DNA from: WS-2 sp036507005
GTDB lineage: Bacteria > Eisenbacteria > RBG-16-71-46
Length of the DNA: 64,000 nucleotides
Reading direction: 5' to 3'
NCBI GenBank assembly: GCA_036507005.1
Contig: DASXQT010000015.1
Span: forward strand, 1-64,000
This document shows positions 44,062-53,761 of this stretch, in pieces. The position numbers were made by a program, and so were the translations under genes. Below the pieces are notes generated by a model. The model ran no database searches and was not told the origin of the DNA. It saw only the letters and a program-made list of their open reading frames with translations. Numbering within the stretch: position 1 is the first letter of the stretch; every line of letters starts with the position of its first letter.

Positions 44062-45705
44062 TCAGCGCCCTCCGCCGCTCGACGCGGTCTCGGACTTCGC
44101 GTTCACGATCATGCCCACGGTGCGATTGGACCCGACCAGGGTCTTCGCCATCGCGGCCGCGAGATCGGCGGGTTGGAGGGCCTGTACGCGCTCCAGCTCG
44201 CGGAACCACTCGTGCCAGTCTCCGTAGAAGGTCTGGGCCTGCGCCAGCTCGGAGGAGAGACTGCTGTTCGACTCGGCGGCCGAGATCTTCTGGGCCCGGG
44301 CGCGCACCTTGTAGCCGTCGAGCTCGTCCTTCGTGAATCCGGACGCCTTCACCTCGTCCAGCGCCTTGTAGATCTCCTGCTCCACCGCGAGCGGGTCCTT
44401 GCCCGCGGCCGGGACGACGAAGAGGAAGAACAGGCCGGGGTATTTCTCCCCCGGCAGTCCCGGGCCCCCGCTCACCTGCACCGCGATCTTCTGCTCCTTC
44501 ACGAGCCGCTTGTTGAGCCGCGCGAAGTCGCCGCCGGCGAGCAGGCTCCCGAGCGCCTGGTAGGCGGGGTAGGCGGGATCGGTCGCCGCCGGACAGTGCC
44601 AGCCGATCAGGATCACGGGCTGGGCGGGATCCTCGAGGATCACCCGCCGCTCCGCCTTCTGCTCGGGCTCCACGGTGTCGAGCGGGGGCGGCGCGGGCTC
44701 CGCCGAGAGATCGCTCCAGTACTTCTCGGCCAGCTTCCGCACCTCGTCGGTCTTCACGTCGCCCGCGAGCGACACGCACATGTTCTTCGCCACGTAGTAG
44801 CGGCGGTAGAACTCCTCGCCCTCGGTGCGGCTGAAGGTCTTGAGATCGGAAGGGAAGCCGATTCCGCCGAACCCGTAGGGATGGGCCTGGTACGCCGCGG
44901 TCACGAACTCGAGGTAGAGGCGCCCGGTGGGCGCGGACTCGTAGCGCATGCGGCGCTCCTCGTAGACCACGTCGCGCTCCTTGTAGAACTCGCGGAACAC
45001 CGGGTGCGCCAGGCGCCCGCCCTCCATCAGCGCCCACAGCTCGAGGCGGTTGGAGGGGAGCGAGTAGAAGTAGACCGTGAGGTCGTTCGAGGTGTAGGCG
45101 TTGATGTTGCGCCCGCCGCTCTGCTCGATCAGCGTGTTGTAACCGTTCGAGACCACCTCGGCGCGGGCCGCCTCCTGACCCTCCTTGAACGACTTCTCGA
45201 GCGCACCGAGCTTCGCGGAATCGGCCTTCGTCCCCTTGCGGCGCTCGCTCAGCAGCGCGTCCCAGCGCTTCTCCTCCTCGGCGAGCAGCGGGGCCTCGGC
45301 CGCGTAGTCCTTGGTGCCCACGATTTCCGTGCCCTTGAAGGCCATGTGCTCCATCATGTGGGCGATCCCGGTGGTGCCGATCTGGTCGTTCGCCGCTCCC
45401 GCGTTCACGACGGTGGTGAAGCTGAAGACCGGCGCATCGTGGCGCTCGACCACGATGAACTCGAGGCCGTTGCCGAGCGTGAACTGCTGGACCTGCTTCT
45501 CGAGCGACTCGAGCCCGGTCGTCGCCCGGGCGGCCGCCTTCGCCCCCTTGGCCGGCCGGGGCGCGCGCGCGGACTTGGCGGCGGGCGCCGCGCCCGCGCC
45601 GCCCGCGAAGCCCGCGGCCAGAAGCGTGCACGCCAGGGCGGCCGCGAGCCGGCACATCGGCGGCAGCGCCGCGCGGCCTTCCATCGAAACTCGAGGAGAT
45701 CGCAT
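44062..45705 (-). CDS. M16 zinc metallopeptidase, catalytic subunit
   Basis: 547 residues from ATG 45705, after GGAG. A signal peptide (about 16-40) precedes the active-site domain with H116-x-x-E119-H120 (AHMMEHMAF); the later RNINAYTSNDLTVYFYSLP is the family's substrate-cleft region, and a second, inactive M16 lobe follows (about 310-520). Predicted to be a periplasmic peptidase that degrades peptides with the adjacent noncatalytic subunit. An Ala/Lys-rich linker (about 40-62) follows the signal peptide. Confidence 0.9.
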   Translation of the reverse strand: MRSPRVSMEGRAALPPMCRLAAALACTLLAAGFAGGAGAAPAAKSARAPRPAKGAKAAARATTGLESLEKQVQQFTLGNGLEFIVVERHDAPVFSFTTVVNAGAANDQIGTTGIAHMMEHMAFKGTEIVGTKDYAAEAPLLAEEEKRWDALLSERRKGTKADSAKLGALEKSFKEGQEAARAEVVSNGYNTLIEQSGGRNINAYTSNDLTVYFYSLPSNRLELWALMEGGRLAHPVFREFYKERDVVYEERRMRYESAPTGRLYLEFVTAAYQAHPYGFGGIGFPSDLKTFSRTEGEEFYRRYYVAKNMCVSLAGDVKTDEVRKLAEKYWSDLSAEPAPPPLDTVEPEQKAERRVILEDPAQPVILIGWHCPAATDPAYPAYQALGSLLAGGDFARLNKRLVKEQKIAVQVSGGPGLPGEKYPGLFFLFVVPAAGKDPLAVEQEIYKALDEVKASGFTKDELDGYKVRARAQKISAAESNSSLSSELAQAQTFYGDWHEWFRELERVQALQPADLAAAMAKTLVGSNRTVGMIVNAKSETASSGGGR

Positions 45706-45753
45706 GGGGTTCTCCGGTGTATGAGGTGAGCCGAGGCCCTTCGGGCGCGGGGG

Positions 45754-45781
45754 AATATGCCACATCCACCCGGCGTGTCGA
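45754..45781 (-). promoter_or_regulatory. candidate promoter of the M16 operon
   Basis: On the minus strand: TCGACA (45781-45776), 16 bp, CATATT (45759-45754). The leader would be about 43 bases. Confidence 0.4.
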
Positions 45782-45865
45782 GGATGCCGGGCGACGAAAA
45801 GGGCGGGTCGGCTGGAGCGATCATCGGCCGCCCGCATGGGTGCGCGCGGCAGCGCGCGGCGGCGC

Positions 45866-45894
45866 TTGACGGGCCCGCAGGCGCGTCCTAGCGT
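45866..45894 (+). promoter_or_regulatory. promoter of the TRAP transporter operon
   Basis: TTGACG (45866-45871), 17 bp, TAGCGT (45889-45894), with transcription predicted near 45901, 46 bases before the TatT ATG. The best-formed example of the TA(A/G)CGT type in the window. Confidence 0.6.
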
Positions 45895-45946
45895 GCGGCT
45901 GGCGCCAGGAACCCGCTCCCCCCACGCAGGACCACAGGACGGTCCC

Positions 45947-46942
45947 ATGATCCGCGATCCCGAGACCCCGAGCCGCGAGCTCGCCCCGCCGCCCCGCGCG
46001 CGCCCGGCGGGCCCGGCGCGGGCCCGGGCGGGCGCCGCGGTCCTGCTGCTCGCGCTCGCCGCCGCGTCCTGCTCGCCCACCCGGTTCGCGGTCAACCGCA
46101 TCGGCGACGCGGTCGCGAAGAGCGGCGACGTCTTCACCTCGGACGACGATCCCGAGCTGGTGCGCGACGCGATCCCCTTCGGCCTGAAGACCATGGAGTC
46201 GCTGCTCCACGAATCCCCCCGGCATCCCGGCCTGCTGCTCGCAGCCTGCCAGGGCTTCACGCAGTACGCCTACGCCTTCGTCCAGATGGACGCCGACTAC
46301 TCTGCCTTCGACTTCGAGAAGCAGCAGGCGCTGCGCGACCGGGCGCTCAAGCTCTACCTGCGCGCGCGCGGCTACGGCCTGCGCGGCCTCGAGCTCAAGC
46401 ACCCGGGGATCGCGCAGCGGCTCGCCACGGCGCCCGCCCAGGCGGCACAGAGCGTCACCGCCCGCGAGCAGCCGCTGCTCTACTGGACCGCGGCGGCGTG
46501 GGGCGCGGCGGTCGCGCTCGGCAAGGACCGGCCCGACCTGGTGGCCGATTTCCCGGTGGTGAAAGCACTCATGGAGCGCGCGCTCGCCCTGGACGAAAAC
46601 TTCCAGGACGGCGCGATCCACGAGGCGCTCATCATCCTCGAGGCATTGCCGCCCGAGATGGGGGGCTCGGTGGAGCGGGCCCGCATGCACTTCGAGCGCG
46701 CGGTCGCCATCTCGAAGGGCACGCGGCCCGGACCGTTCGTGACGCTGGCCGAGACCGTGGCGGTGGCCAAGCAGGACCGCAGGGAGTTCGAGGACCTGCT
46801 GCACCGGGCGCTCGCGATCGATCCCGAGAAGAACCCGTCGGTGCGGCTCGAGACCGTGCTCATGCAGCGCAAGGCCCGCGCGCTGCTCGCGAAGGAGGAC
46901 GAATTGTTCATCGATTCGGGCGATTCCGGGGAGACGAAATGA
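45947..46942 (+). CDS. TRAP-associated lipoprotein TatT
   Basis: 331 residues from ATG 45947. The lipobox AAASC puts the acylated Cys at residue 42, after a long Arg/Pro-rich n-region and a hydrophobic stretch. The mature protein is an all-helical TPR-like fold (RARGYGLRGLELKHPG, YWTAAAWGAAVALGKD, ERARMHFERAVAISKG) matching the T-component family found with some TRAP transporters, thought to form trimers that cap the periplasmic binding protein and help ligand hand-over. It is coupled to dctP by a 4-bp overlap. Confidence 0.9.
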   Translation: MIRDPETPSRELAPPPRARPAGPARARAGAAVLLLALAAASCSPTRFAVNRIGDAVAKSGDVFTSDDDPELVRDAIPFGLKTMESLLHESPRHPGLLLAACQGFTQYAYAFVQMDADYSAFDFEKQQALRDRALKLYLRARGYGLRGLELKHPGIAQRLATAPAQAAQSVTAREQPLLYWTAAAWGAAVALGKDRPDLVADFPVVKALMERALALDENFQDGAIHEALIILEALPPEMGGSVERARMHFERAVAISKGTRPGPFVTLAETVAVAKQDRREFEDLLHRALAIDPEKNPSVRLETVLMQRKARALLAKEDELFIDSGDSGETK

Positions 46943-47958
46943 ACCGCGCGCGAGGCGTACTTCTCGCCCTGCTCGCCACGGCCGCCCTCGTGGCCTCGGC
47001 CGCGGATGCGGGCGCCCAGACCAACGTGGTCCGGCTCGCGAGCCTCGTGCCCGACGGCTCGGTGTGGCACAAGGTCCTGCAGGGCACCGGCGCCGAGTGG
47101 GCCGCCGCGACCGGCGGGCGCGTGACGCTGCGCATCTACCCGGGCGGGGTGGCGGGCGACGAGCCGGACATGGTGCGCAAGATGCGCATCGGCCAGATCC
47201 AGGCGAGCGCGCTCACCGTGATGGGGCTCGCCTCGATCGACGACTCGTTCATGGTGTTCGGGATCCCGATGGTGTTCGACAGCTACGGCGAGCTGCTCTA
47301 CGTGCTCTCCCGCATGCGGCCGGTCCTCACCCAGCGCCTCGAGGCCAAGGGCTTCGTGCTGCTCAACTGGGGCCACGCCGGCTGGGTGCACTTCTTCACC
47401 AAGCAGCCGGTGCAGAGCGCCACCGAGATCCGCAGGCTCAAGATGTTCGTGTGGGCTGGGGACGACCGCATGGTGCAGATGTGGCGCGAGAACGGCTTCC
47501 AGCCCGTGGCGCTGGCGGCGACCGACATCCTGACCGGGCTCCAGACCGGCATGATCGAGGCCTATCCCACCACGCCGCTCGCCGCGCTCTCGCTCCAGTG
47601 GTTCCGAAGCACGCCCTACATGGTGGAGAGCGGCCTCGCGCCGCTGGTGGGAGCGATGGTGATCACCAAGCAGGCGTGGGCGAAGATCTCCGAGCCGGAT
47701 CGCGCCGCGATCCTCGCCGCCTGCAAGAAGGCGGAGCAGCGCCTCGAGCACGACATCCCCGGCCAGGACAGCATGGCGGTCGTGGAGATGCAGAAGCGCG
47801 GCCTCACCGTGACGCAGTTGAAGCCCGCGGCGATGGCCGACTGGGAGGCCACGGCCAACGCCTTCGCCGCCAGGATGCGGGGATCGATGGTGCCGGCGGA
47901 CATCCTCGATCTCGCGCTGCGCGAGCGCGACGCCTACCGCAAGCAGGCGGCGCGCTGA
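46939..47958 (+). CDS. dctP: TRAP transporter solute-binding protein DctP
   Basis: 339 residues. A signal peptide ends at AGAQ (about residue 26). The DctP fold is clear: VRLASLVPDGSVWHKVLQGT, RMVQMWRENGFQPVALAATD and TGMIEAYPTTPLAA; a conserved Arg for a ligand carboxylate lies in this region. TatT-linked members of the family have been linked to lipid- or dicarboxylate-like ligands; which one is bound here cannot be deduced. Confidence 0.93.
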   Translation: MNRARGVLLALLATAALVASAADAGAQTNVVRLASLVPDGSVWHKVLQGTGAEWAAATGGRVTLRIYPGGVAGDEPDMVRKMRIGQIQASALTVMGLASIDDSFMVFGIPMVFDSYGELLYVLSRMRPVLTQRLEAKGFVLLNWGHAGWVHFFTKQPVQSATEIRRLKMFVWAGDDRMVQMWRENGFQPVALAATDILTGLQTGMIEAYPTTPLAALSLQWFRSTPYMVESGLAPLVGAMVITKQAWAKISEPDRAAILAACKKAEQRLEHDIPGQDSMAVVEMQKRGLTVTQLKPAAMADWEATANAFAARMRGSMVPADILDLALRERDAYRKQAAR

Positions 47959-49787
47959 GTTCGTCGGCATCGCCGATCGACCGCGCCGAGCGCGCGGTCG
48001 CGGGCGTGGAGCGCCGGATCGCCGCCGCGGCGCTGGCGCTGATGGCGATCCTGCCGCTCGCCGAGATCGCCGCGCGGCGCCTCTTCGGCCGCGGCATCCC
48101 GGGCTCGGGGCCCTTCGTCCAGCACTTCACGCTGTGGGTCGCCTTCCTCGGCGCCTCGATCGCCGCGAGCGAGGGGCGGCACCTGGCGCTCGCGACCCTC
48201 ACCTTCATCCGCTCCGAGCGCATCCGGCGCGCGGCGGAGGTGTTCTCCGCGTCGGTCGCGGCCGCGGTCTCCGCCCTGCTGTGCCGGGCGTGCACGGACC
48301 TGGTGCTGGTCGAGCGCGGCGCGGGCGGGGTGATCGCGCTCGGCATCCCGGTGTGGGTCGGGCAGCTCGTGCTCCCGTTCTCGTTCGCGATGATCGCCCT
48401 GCGCTCGGCGTGGCGCGCCGCGCCCTCGTGGCGCGGACGCGCGCTCCCGCTCCTCGGCATCGCGGCCGGTCTCTGGCTCGGGCAGTTCCCGCTGGTGCTC
48501 GAGGGCAAGCCCCTGTGGCCCGGGCTCACGCTGGTGCTGCTCGCGGTCGCGCTCGGCGGGCCGATCTTCATGGTGCTCGGGGGCCTGGCCGTGCTGCTCT
48601 TCCTCGGCCAGGGCACGCCCGCCGCGGCGGTTCCCACCGCCACCTACGAGCTGGCCGTCCACCCCACGCTGGCGGCGATCCCGCTCTTCACCCTCACCGG
48701 GTTCCTGCTCGCCGCCGGCAAGGCCTCGGAGCGCCTGCTGCGCCTGTTCCGCGCCTCGTTCGGGTGGATGCCGGGTGGCACCGCCGTGGTGTGCGCCTTC
48801 GTGTGTGCGTTCTTCACCGCGTTCACCGGCGGCTCGGGCGTCACGATCCTGGCGCTCGGCGCGCTGCTCTTCAAGGCGCTCCAGGCCGACCGCTACCGCG
48901 AGCGGTTCTCGCTCGGGCTCCTGACCGCGACCGGCTCGCTCGGGCTGCTGTTCCCGCCGGCGCTGCCGATCATCCTCTACGGCGTCGTGGCCTCGATCCC
49001 GATCGAGAACCTGTTCCTCGGCGGCGTGATCCCGGGCTTCCTGCTGCTCGCGCTCACCGCGGCGTGGGGCGTGCGCGAGGGGATCGTGACGCGCGCCCAT
49101 CGCACCGCGTTCGACCCGCGCGAGCTCGCCGCCGCCCTGTGGGGCGCCAAGTGGGAGCTGATGCTGCCCCTGATCGTGCTGGTCGCGGTGTTCGGCGGCT
49201 TCGCCACGCTGGTCGAGGCCTCGGCGCTCACCGCGCTCTACGCGTTCGCGGTGCCCGCCTTCGTCCAGCGCGACATCGACGTGCGCCGCGACGTGCCGGC
49301 GGCCCTCGACCAGTGCATCGTGCTGGTCGGGGGCGTGATGGTGATCCTCGGCGTCGCCAAGGGCTTCGCGAGCTACCTGGTGGACGCCGAGGTGCCCGCG
49401 CGGCTGGTCGAGCTGACCCGACACTATGTCCACTCGCCGCTCGTGTTCCTGCTGGGGCTCAACGTGTTCCTGCTCGTGGTCGGCTGCCTGATGGACATCT
49501 TCTCCGCCACCGTGGTGGTGGTGCCGCTCATCGTGCCGATCGCGATCGCGTTCGGCATCCACCCCGTGCACCTCGGGATCATCTTCATCGCCAACCTCGA
49601 GCTCGGCTACCTCACGCCGCCGGTGGGGCTCAACCTGTTCCTCTCCTCGTACCGCTTCAACAAGCCGGTGATGGAGGTGACGCGCGCGTCCCTTCCCATG
49701 CTCGCCATCCTCGGCTTCGGCGTGCTCGTGATCAGCTACGTGCCGTGGCTGACCACCGGGCTGCTGGAGATGCTGGGGAAGAAGTAG
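47955..49787 (+). CDS. fused TRAP transporter permease DctQM
   Basis: 610 residues. The DctQ part (about 1-165, four helices; FVQHFTLWVAFLGASIAASEGRH) is joined to DctM (about 180-610; GGSGVTILALGALL, FPPALPIILYGVVASIPIENL, LGYLTPPVGLNLFL). The upstream gene stops with TGA at 47956, and the conserved DctQ N-terminus (PIDRAERAVAGVERR) begins right after it. The only codon able to start before it is CTG 47955, overlapping the stop as CTGA; the next option, GTG 48006, would remove most of that segment. The CTG start is therefore proposed, not proven. Confidence 0.88.
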   Translation: MSSSASPIDRAERAVAGVERRIAAAALALMAILPLAEIAARRLFGRGIPGSGPFVQHFTLWVAFLGASIAASEGRHLALATLTFIRSERIRRAAEVFSASVAAAVSALLCRACTDLVLVERGAGGVIALGIPVWVGQLVLPFSFAMIALRSAWRAAPSWRGRALPLLGIAAGLWLGQFPLVLEGKPLWPGLTLVLLAVALGGPIFMVLGGLAVLLFLGQGTPAAAVPTATYELAVHPTLAAIPLFTLTGFLLAAGKASERLLRLFRASFGWMPGGTAVVCAFVCAFFTAFTGGSGVTILALGALLFKALQADRYRERFSLGLLTATGSLGLLFPPALPIILYGVVASIPIENLFLGGVIPGFLLLALTAAWGVREGIVTRAHRTAFDPRELAAALWGAKWELMLPLIVLVAVFGGFATLVEASALTALYAFAVPAFVQRDIDVRRDVPAALDQCIVLVGGVMVILGVAKGFASYLVDAEVPARLVELTRHYVHSPLVFLLGLNVFLLVVGCLMDIFSATVVVVPLIVPIAIAFGIHPVHLGIIFIANLELGYLTPPVGLNLFLSSYRFNKPVMEVTRASLPMLAILGFGVLVISYVPWLTTGLLEMLGKK

Positions 49788-49823
49788 CGCGGGACACCGG
49801 GCGGTGCCGTGGACCGCGGCCGG

Positions 49824-50576
49824 TCAGAACGATCTGCCGACTCCCAGCGAGAAGGCCCGCCGGCCGCGCGCGGGGACGTGGAACTTGGAGTCGAACAGGT
49901 AGGCGTCGAGCTCGCCGAACACCTCCACGTCGTGCCGGATCGAGCGGAGCCCGGCCGTGGCCGACACGTCGCTCGCCCACAGGTCGGGGCCACCGGACGC
50001 CGCCAGCACCCGCCTCCGATCGCGATGCCCCACGGCGTTCACGCCGCGCTCGAGCTGGATCGCAGCATCGAAGACGCCGCCCGACGAGAAGCTCGCACCG
50101 CCGCGGAGGGCCACCCGATAGGCGGTGGTGTCGTCGCGCCACGGGACCACCTTCGCCTCGAGGCCTACGTCGGGCACCGTGACGCGGGTTCCACCCGCGC
50201 TGCTCCAGCCATGGGCGGCGCCCACGACGAGAGAGGGGGCCCCGGGGAGCAGGAGGCTGCGGGCCAGATCGTCGCGGTTCCGGGGCCGGGCGACCTGGCC
50301 CATGTCCAGTCCGTAGTGAACGAAGAAGCGATGCCCGAGCGCCGGGTCGCTCCCGAGGCTCCGATCGGCGCTCATCGAGACGTCGGGGACCAGGCTCTTC
50401 CAGGTCGTGGCACGATCGAAGACGTAGCTCAGGGAAGCGGTGACCGCGGGCCGCCGATCGTTCGCGCCACTCGCGTCCGGGGCATCGTCGGCGCGGGTGT
50501 GCCGGGTCGCGAGCAGGAACACGATCGATCCCATCCGAAGGATCGAGCCCGGCCGCATTGCGGAGAGGATGGACAA
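49824..50576 (-). CDS. probable outer-membrane beta-barrel protein
   Basis: 250 residues. A short N-terminal hydrophobic segment (about 10-27) may be a signal peptide. The rest has alternating hydrophobic strands (VTASLSYVFDRATTW, DVGLEAKVVPWRDDTTAYRV, VEVFGELDAYLFDSKFHV) and ends FSLGVGRSF, with the terminal Phe expected of barrel proteins. I do not recognise the family. It converges on the TRAP permease, 36 bp away. The 239-bp gap to the protease gene shows nothing recognisable. Confidence 0.65.
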   Translation of the reverse strand: MSILSAMRPGSILRMGSIVFLLATRHTRADDAPDASGANDRRPAVTASLSYVFDRATTWKSLVPDVSMSADRSLGSDPALGHRFFVHYGLDMGQVARPRNRDDLARSLLLPGAPSLVVGAAHGWSSAGGTRVTVPDVGLEAKVVPWRDDTTAYRVALRGGASFSSGGVFDAAIQLERGVNAVGHRDRRRVLAASGGPDLWASDVSATAGLRSIRHDVEVFGELDAYLFDSKFHVPARGRRAFSLGVGRSF

Positions 50577-50815
50577 GGTCGCCCTGCGTGGCGAGAGCCT
50601 GACCGCCGCCTCTCCGCCCCGACGGCGCAGCCGGGAACCGTGACGGAGCTCAGCGGCGGTTGGCCGCCAGCGCGTTTGGATGAGCGGCGCAGGACACAGC
50701 CCGGCGAATTTTCAATTCCTCCACGGGCGGTTACGGGGAGCCGGTCGCAGCCGGAAACGGCCGCGCCTGCCGCCGGGCGACCCCGCTCGGCCTCCGGAGC
50801 CCGACCGCGAGCGGC

Positions 50816-53659
50816 TCAGCGAGTCAGCGCGAACCGCTGCACGACCTGGCGCCCGCCGGCCTGGAGGCGGAGGAAGTAGACGCCGCTCGCCGCCCGGCCG
50901 CTTCCGGTCTCGCCGTTCCAGGTCGCCCACGACCATCCGGCCGGCTGGAACCCCTCGGCCAGCACCGCGAGCTCGCGCCCCTGGAGGTCGAGCACGCTCA
51001 GGCGGAACGCGCCCGGGGCGGGAGCCCCGTAGCGGAACTGCACCGGGCCCCGGGCAGGATTCGGAGCCGGACGGCTGAGCGCCGGCTCGGCGGGCCCGAC
51101 GTTGGCGATCGTCACGGCCAGGTCGCCGGCGCACCCGCGCGCATCCGCCACCTGCACCGTGTAGGTGCCGGCGGAAAGGCCCGCGAGGTCCTGGCTGGTC
51201 GCTCCGTTGGACCACGCGTAGGTGTACGGAGGCGTGCCGCCCGTGACGATGAGGTCGATCGCCCCGTCGGTCACGCCGCTCCAGCTCGCTCCCGCGTGCC
51301 TCTCGCGGAGCGCGATCGCGCCCGCCACGGAAGTCACCGCGATCGTGTGATTGTTCCGCACGTCGATGAAGGTGTATTCGGCCGGGGCGCCGATCGACAC
51401 GCCGTCCACCTGGACGTCGGCGATCGCCCGGCACTCGTCCGACGCCGAGAACGCGTAGCTCAGGTTCTCTCCGCAGGCGACGCTCGACATTCCACCCGGC
51501 ACGATCGTGGCGCCCGGGGCCGCGCGCGCGTCGATCGTGAACGGGCCGCGCGCCATGAACGTGGCCTGGATCAGGTGGTTCGCCGTCACGCTGGCGAAAC
51601 GGTAGCTCGAGATCGGCCCCCGGTCGATCCCGTCCACCTTCACGCTCTGGATCGCGTGGCACGCGTCCGACGCCGCGATCGCGTAGCTCTGCGAGTCCCC
51701 GCAGGCCACGACCGCGAAGCCGCTCGGGACGATCGTGCCGCCCGCCCCCGCGCTCGCGCCGATCGTGTAGGGGCCGCGAGCGCCGAACCGGGCCTGGATG
51801 GTGTGGTTGGAGGACACGTTGTTGAACTTGAAGGTCGAGATCGGGCCCCGCGACACCCCGTTGATGAGCACGTCCTGGATCGCGTGGCAGGTGTCGGGGA
51901 CGATCGTGAACCGCTGGCTGCCTCCGCACGGGACGACGATCGTGCCGCGCGGGTCGATCGCACCACCCGGGTTTGCAACCGTGTTGATTGTGAACGGCCC
52001 CAGAGCGTGAAACGTGGCCTCGATCGAGTGATTGGCCCTCACGTTCGTGAACGTGTAGCTCGGCACCGATCCTGCCGACAGCCCGTCGACCCGCACGGCG
52101 CTCACGCCGTAGCAGGCGTTCGGCGTCACCGCGTAACGCAGGCTGCCCCCGCACTCCACGGTGGACACGCCGCCCGGGCTGATCGTCCCGCCTGCCCCTG
52201 CGCCCGCCTGGATGGTGAACGAGCCGAGCGAGGAGAACGTCGCGTGGAGCGTGTGGTCGGCCGTGACGTTGATGAAGGTGACGCTCGGGGTGGGCCCCAC
52301 GGAAGCCCCGTCGACCTCCACGTCCTGGATCACGTGACAGTCGTCGGACGGCTGGATCGCGAACGTCGCGGACTCGCCGACGACCAACCCGACCACGCCG
52401 TTCGGACTCACCGTGCCTCCCGGACCGGCGCTCGCGGTGATGACGTAGAAGGGAGCTGCCACGGTCGTGGGGAGGCCGAAACCGGTGAGCGAGTCGTCGC
52501 CCGCCACGTAGAGGTCGTGGAGGCGCGCCACGGCCTGGAGCCGGACGCGGGTCAACCTGGCGTTGCCGTTCCAGACCTTGGCCGCCAGACCCGCCACGAG
52601 CGGCGCCGAGAGGCTGGTGCCATTGCCGGTGAAGTAGCAGCCGTTCCGGTACGCCGACAGCACGTGCGCCCCCGGCGCCGCGACCTCGATCTCCCGGTCC
52701 TCGCGGGAGTAATCGCCGTCGTTGGCCCCGGGGGCAGAGTACGGCCACGGGTCCAGGTCCTCGGCGATCGCTCCCACGCTCACCACCTCCGGGTAGGACG
52801 CCGGGTAGCCGATGCGCGAGAACATCGGCGTGTTGCCCGCCGCCGCCACCACCAGGATGTTGTGAGCCACCGCCGAATCGATCGCCGCCTGCACCGCCTC
52901 GTCGTTGCCGGGGCCCACCAGGCTCAGGTTGATGATGTTCACGCTGTCGGCGATCGCGGCGTAGATCGCAGCCGCCATGTACGAGCCCCAGCACTCCTCG
53001 TTGGCATCGCACGCCCGGTAGCTGTAGATCCGGGCCTCGGGCGCCATGCCCCACATCCCGAGGCCGTCGAAGCCGCCGTCGGCGGCGATCACCGAGGCGA
53101 CGCTGGTGCCGTGGCCCATGCTGTCGGCGCACGGTGGGGCGCTGCTGGGAGGCGTGACGTCCACGCACTTCGCCAGGCGTCGGACCACGTCGAGGTGGGG
53201 CCACACGCCGGTGTCGATCACGCCGACCCGCACGCCCGCGCCGCCCGAGGGGCGAGCGAGAGTCGGATCCCCGTACAGCGTCTTGATCCCCCAGCCCACC
53301 GGGGGCTCGAAGTGCGGGACGGAGCAGGTGCGCACCGTATCGGAGGCAGCGAGAGGCCGGGCCGCCGGGGTTGCGACCACCTCGCCCGTGAGCGGCGCGG
53401 GGCGGAACAGGGCTTCGGCGCCGAGGACGGTGAGCCCCGCGGACGCGGCGAGTGCCGCGAGCGTCGCGGGGGGCACGGTGGCGACGAGGATTCCGCCCGG
53501 GAGCTCGCGGGTGACGAACGGGGCGAGGCGACCGCGGGCATCGGGCGTTTCGGCGCGGAAGTACATGCGCCGCGGGCCGGCATCGGTCCGGGGCTCGCCG
53601 GCGGCCCGTCCGACCACGATCGCAGCGAGGAGCGGGAGGATGACGACGCTTCTCACCAC
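50816..53659 (-). CDS. subtilisin-like S8 protease with five Cys-paired repeats, SprB-like and FlgD-like domains
   Basis: 947 residues. Signal peptide (about 1-21), propeptide-like region (to ~110), then an S8 domain with the triad Asp149 (VGVIDTG), His183 (GHGTSVASV) and Ser349 (GNGTSLSAP), plus oxyanion Asn276. Five tandem ~75-residue beta-repeats fill 403-780, four of them with two Cys. An SprB-like repeat follows (about 785-860; GGTPPYTYAWSNGAT ... AGTYTVQVADARGC) and then a FlgD-type C-terminal Ig domain (about 868-947). It is probably a secreted or surface-attached protease. GTG 53659 or the adjacent GTG 53656 is the start. Confidence 0.9.
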   Translation of the reverse strand: MVRSVVILPLLAAIVVGRAAGEPRTDAGPRRMYFRAETPDARGRLAPFVTRELPGGILVATVPPATLAALAASAGLTVLGAEALFRPAPLTGEVVATPAARPLAASDTVRTCSVPHFEPPVGWGIKTLYGDPTLARPSGGAGVRVGVIDTGVWPHLDVVRRLAKCVDVTPPSSAPPCADSMGHGTSVASVIAADGGFDGLGMWGMAPEARIYSYRACDANEECWGSYMAAAIYAAIADSVNIINLSLVGPGNDEAVQAAIDSAVAHNILVVAAAGNTPMFSRIGYPASYPEVVSVGAIAEDLDPWPYSAPGANDGDYSREDREIEVAAPGAHVLSAYRNGCYFTGNGTSLSAPLVAGLAAKVWNGNARLTRVRLQAVARLHDLYVAGDDSLTGFGLPTTVAAPFYVITASAGPGGTVSPNGVVGLVVGESATFAIQPSDDCHVIQDVEVDGASVGPTPSVTFINVTADHTLHATFSSLGSFTIQAGAGAGGTISPGGVSTVECGGSLRYAVTPNACYGVSAVRVDGLSAGSVPSYTFTNVRANHSIEATFHALGPFTINTVANPGGAIDPRGTIVVPCGGSQRFTIVPDTCHAIQDVLINGVSRGPISTFKFNNVSSNHTIQARFGARGPYTIGASAGAGGTIVPSGFAVVACGDSQSYAIAASDACHAIQSVKVDGIDRGPISSYRFASVTANHLIQATFMARGPFTIDARAAPGATIVPGGMSSVACGENLSYAFSASDECRAIADVQVDGVSIGAPAEYTFIDVRNNHTIAVTSVAGAIALRERHAGASWSGVTDGAIDLIVTGGTPPYTYAWSNGATSQDLAGLSAGTYTVQVADARGCAGDLAVTIANVGPAEPALSRPAPNPARGPVQFRYGAPAPGAFRLSVLDLQGRELAVLAEGFQPAGWSWATWNGETGSGRAASGVYFLRLQAGGRQVVQRFALTR
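51320..52453 (-). repeat. five tandem protein repeats in the S8 protease
   Basis: Residues 403-479, 480-554, 555-629, 630-705 and 706-780. Each begins with F/Y-x-I and a GGTI-P-G turn, has a central CHAIQ(D/S)V-like core and closes with NHTIQA-F. Repeats 2-5 have a Cys pair (for example VECGG and NACYG); repeat 1 lacks the first Cys. They resemble InlB B-repeat/bacterial Ig-like modules. Confidence 0.85.
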
Positions 53660-53731
53660 AGCCTGTATCCCGGCAGCGGAGCGCTGCCCCCGATCGCGTC
53701 CACGACCTGCCCGGTGCCAACCGCGGGAGGA

Positions 53732-53761
53732 ACGTTATCCCCGTGACCGCGGGTCGAGCAA
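53732..53761 (-). promoter_or_regulatory. promoter of the S8 protease gene
   Basis: On the minus strand: TTGCTC (53761-53756), 18 bp, TAACGT (53737-53732). The predicted leader is about 66 bases. Confidence 0.45.
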
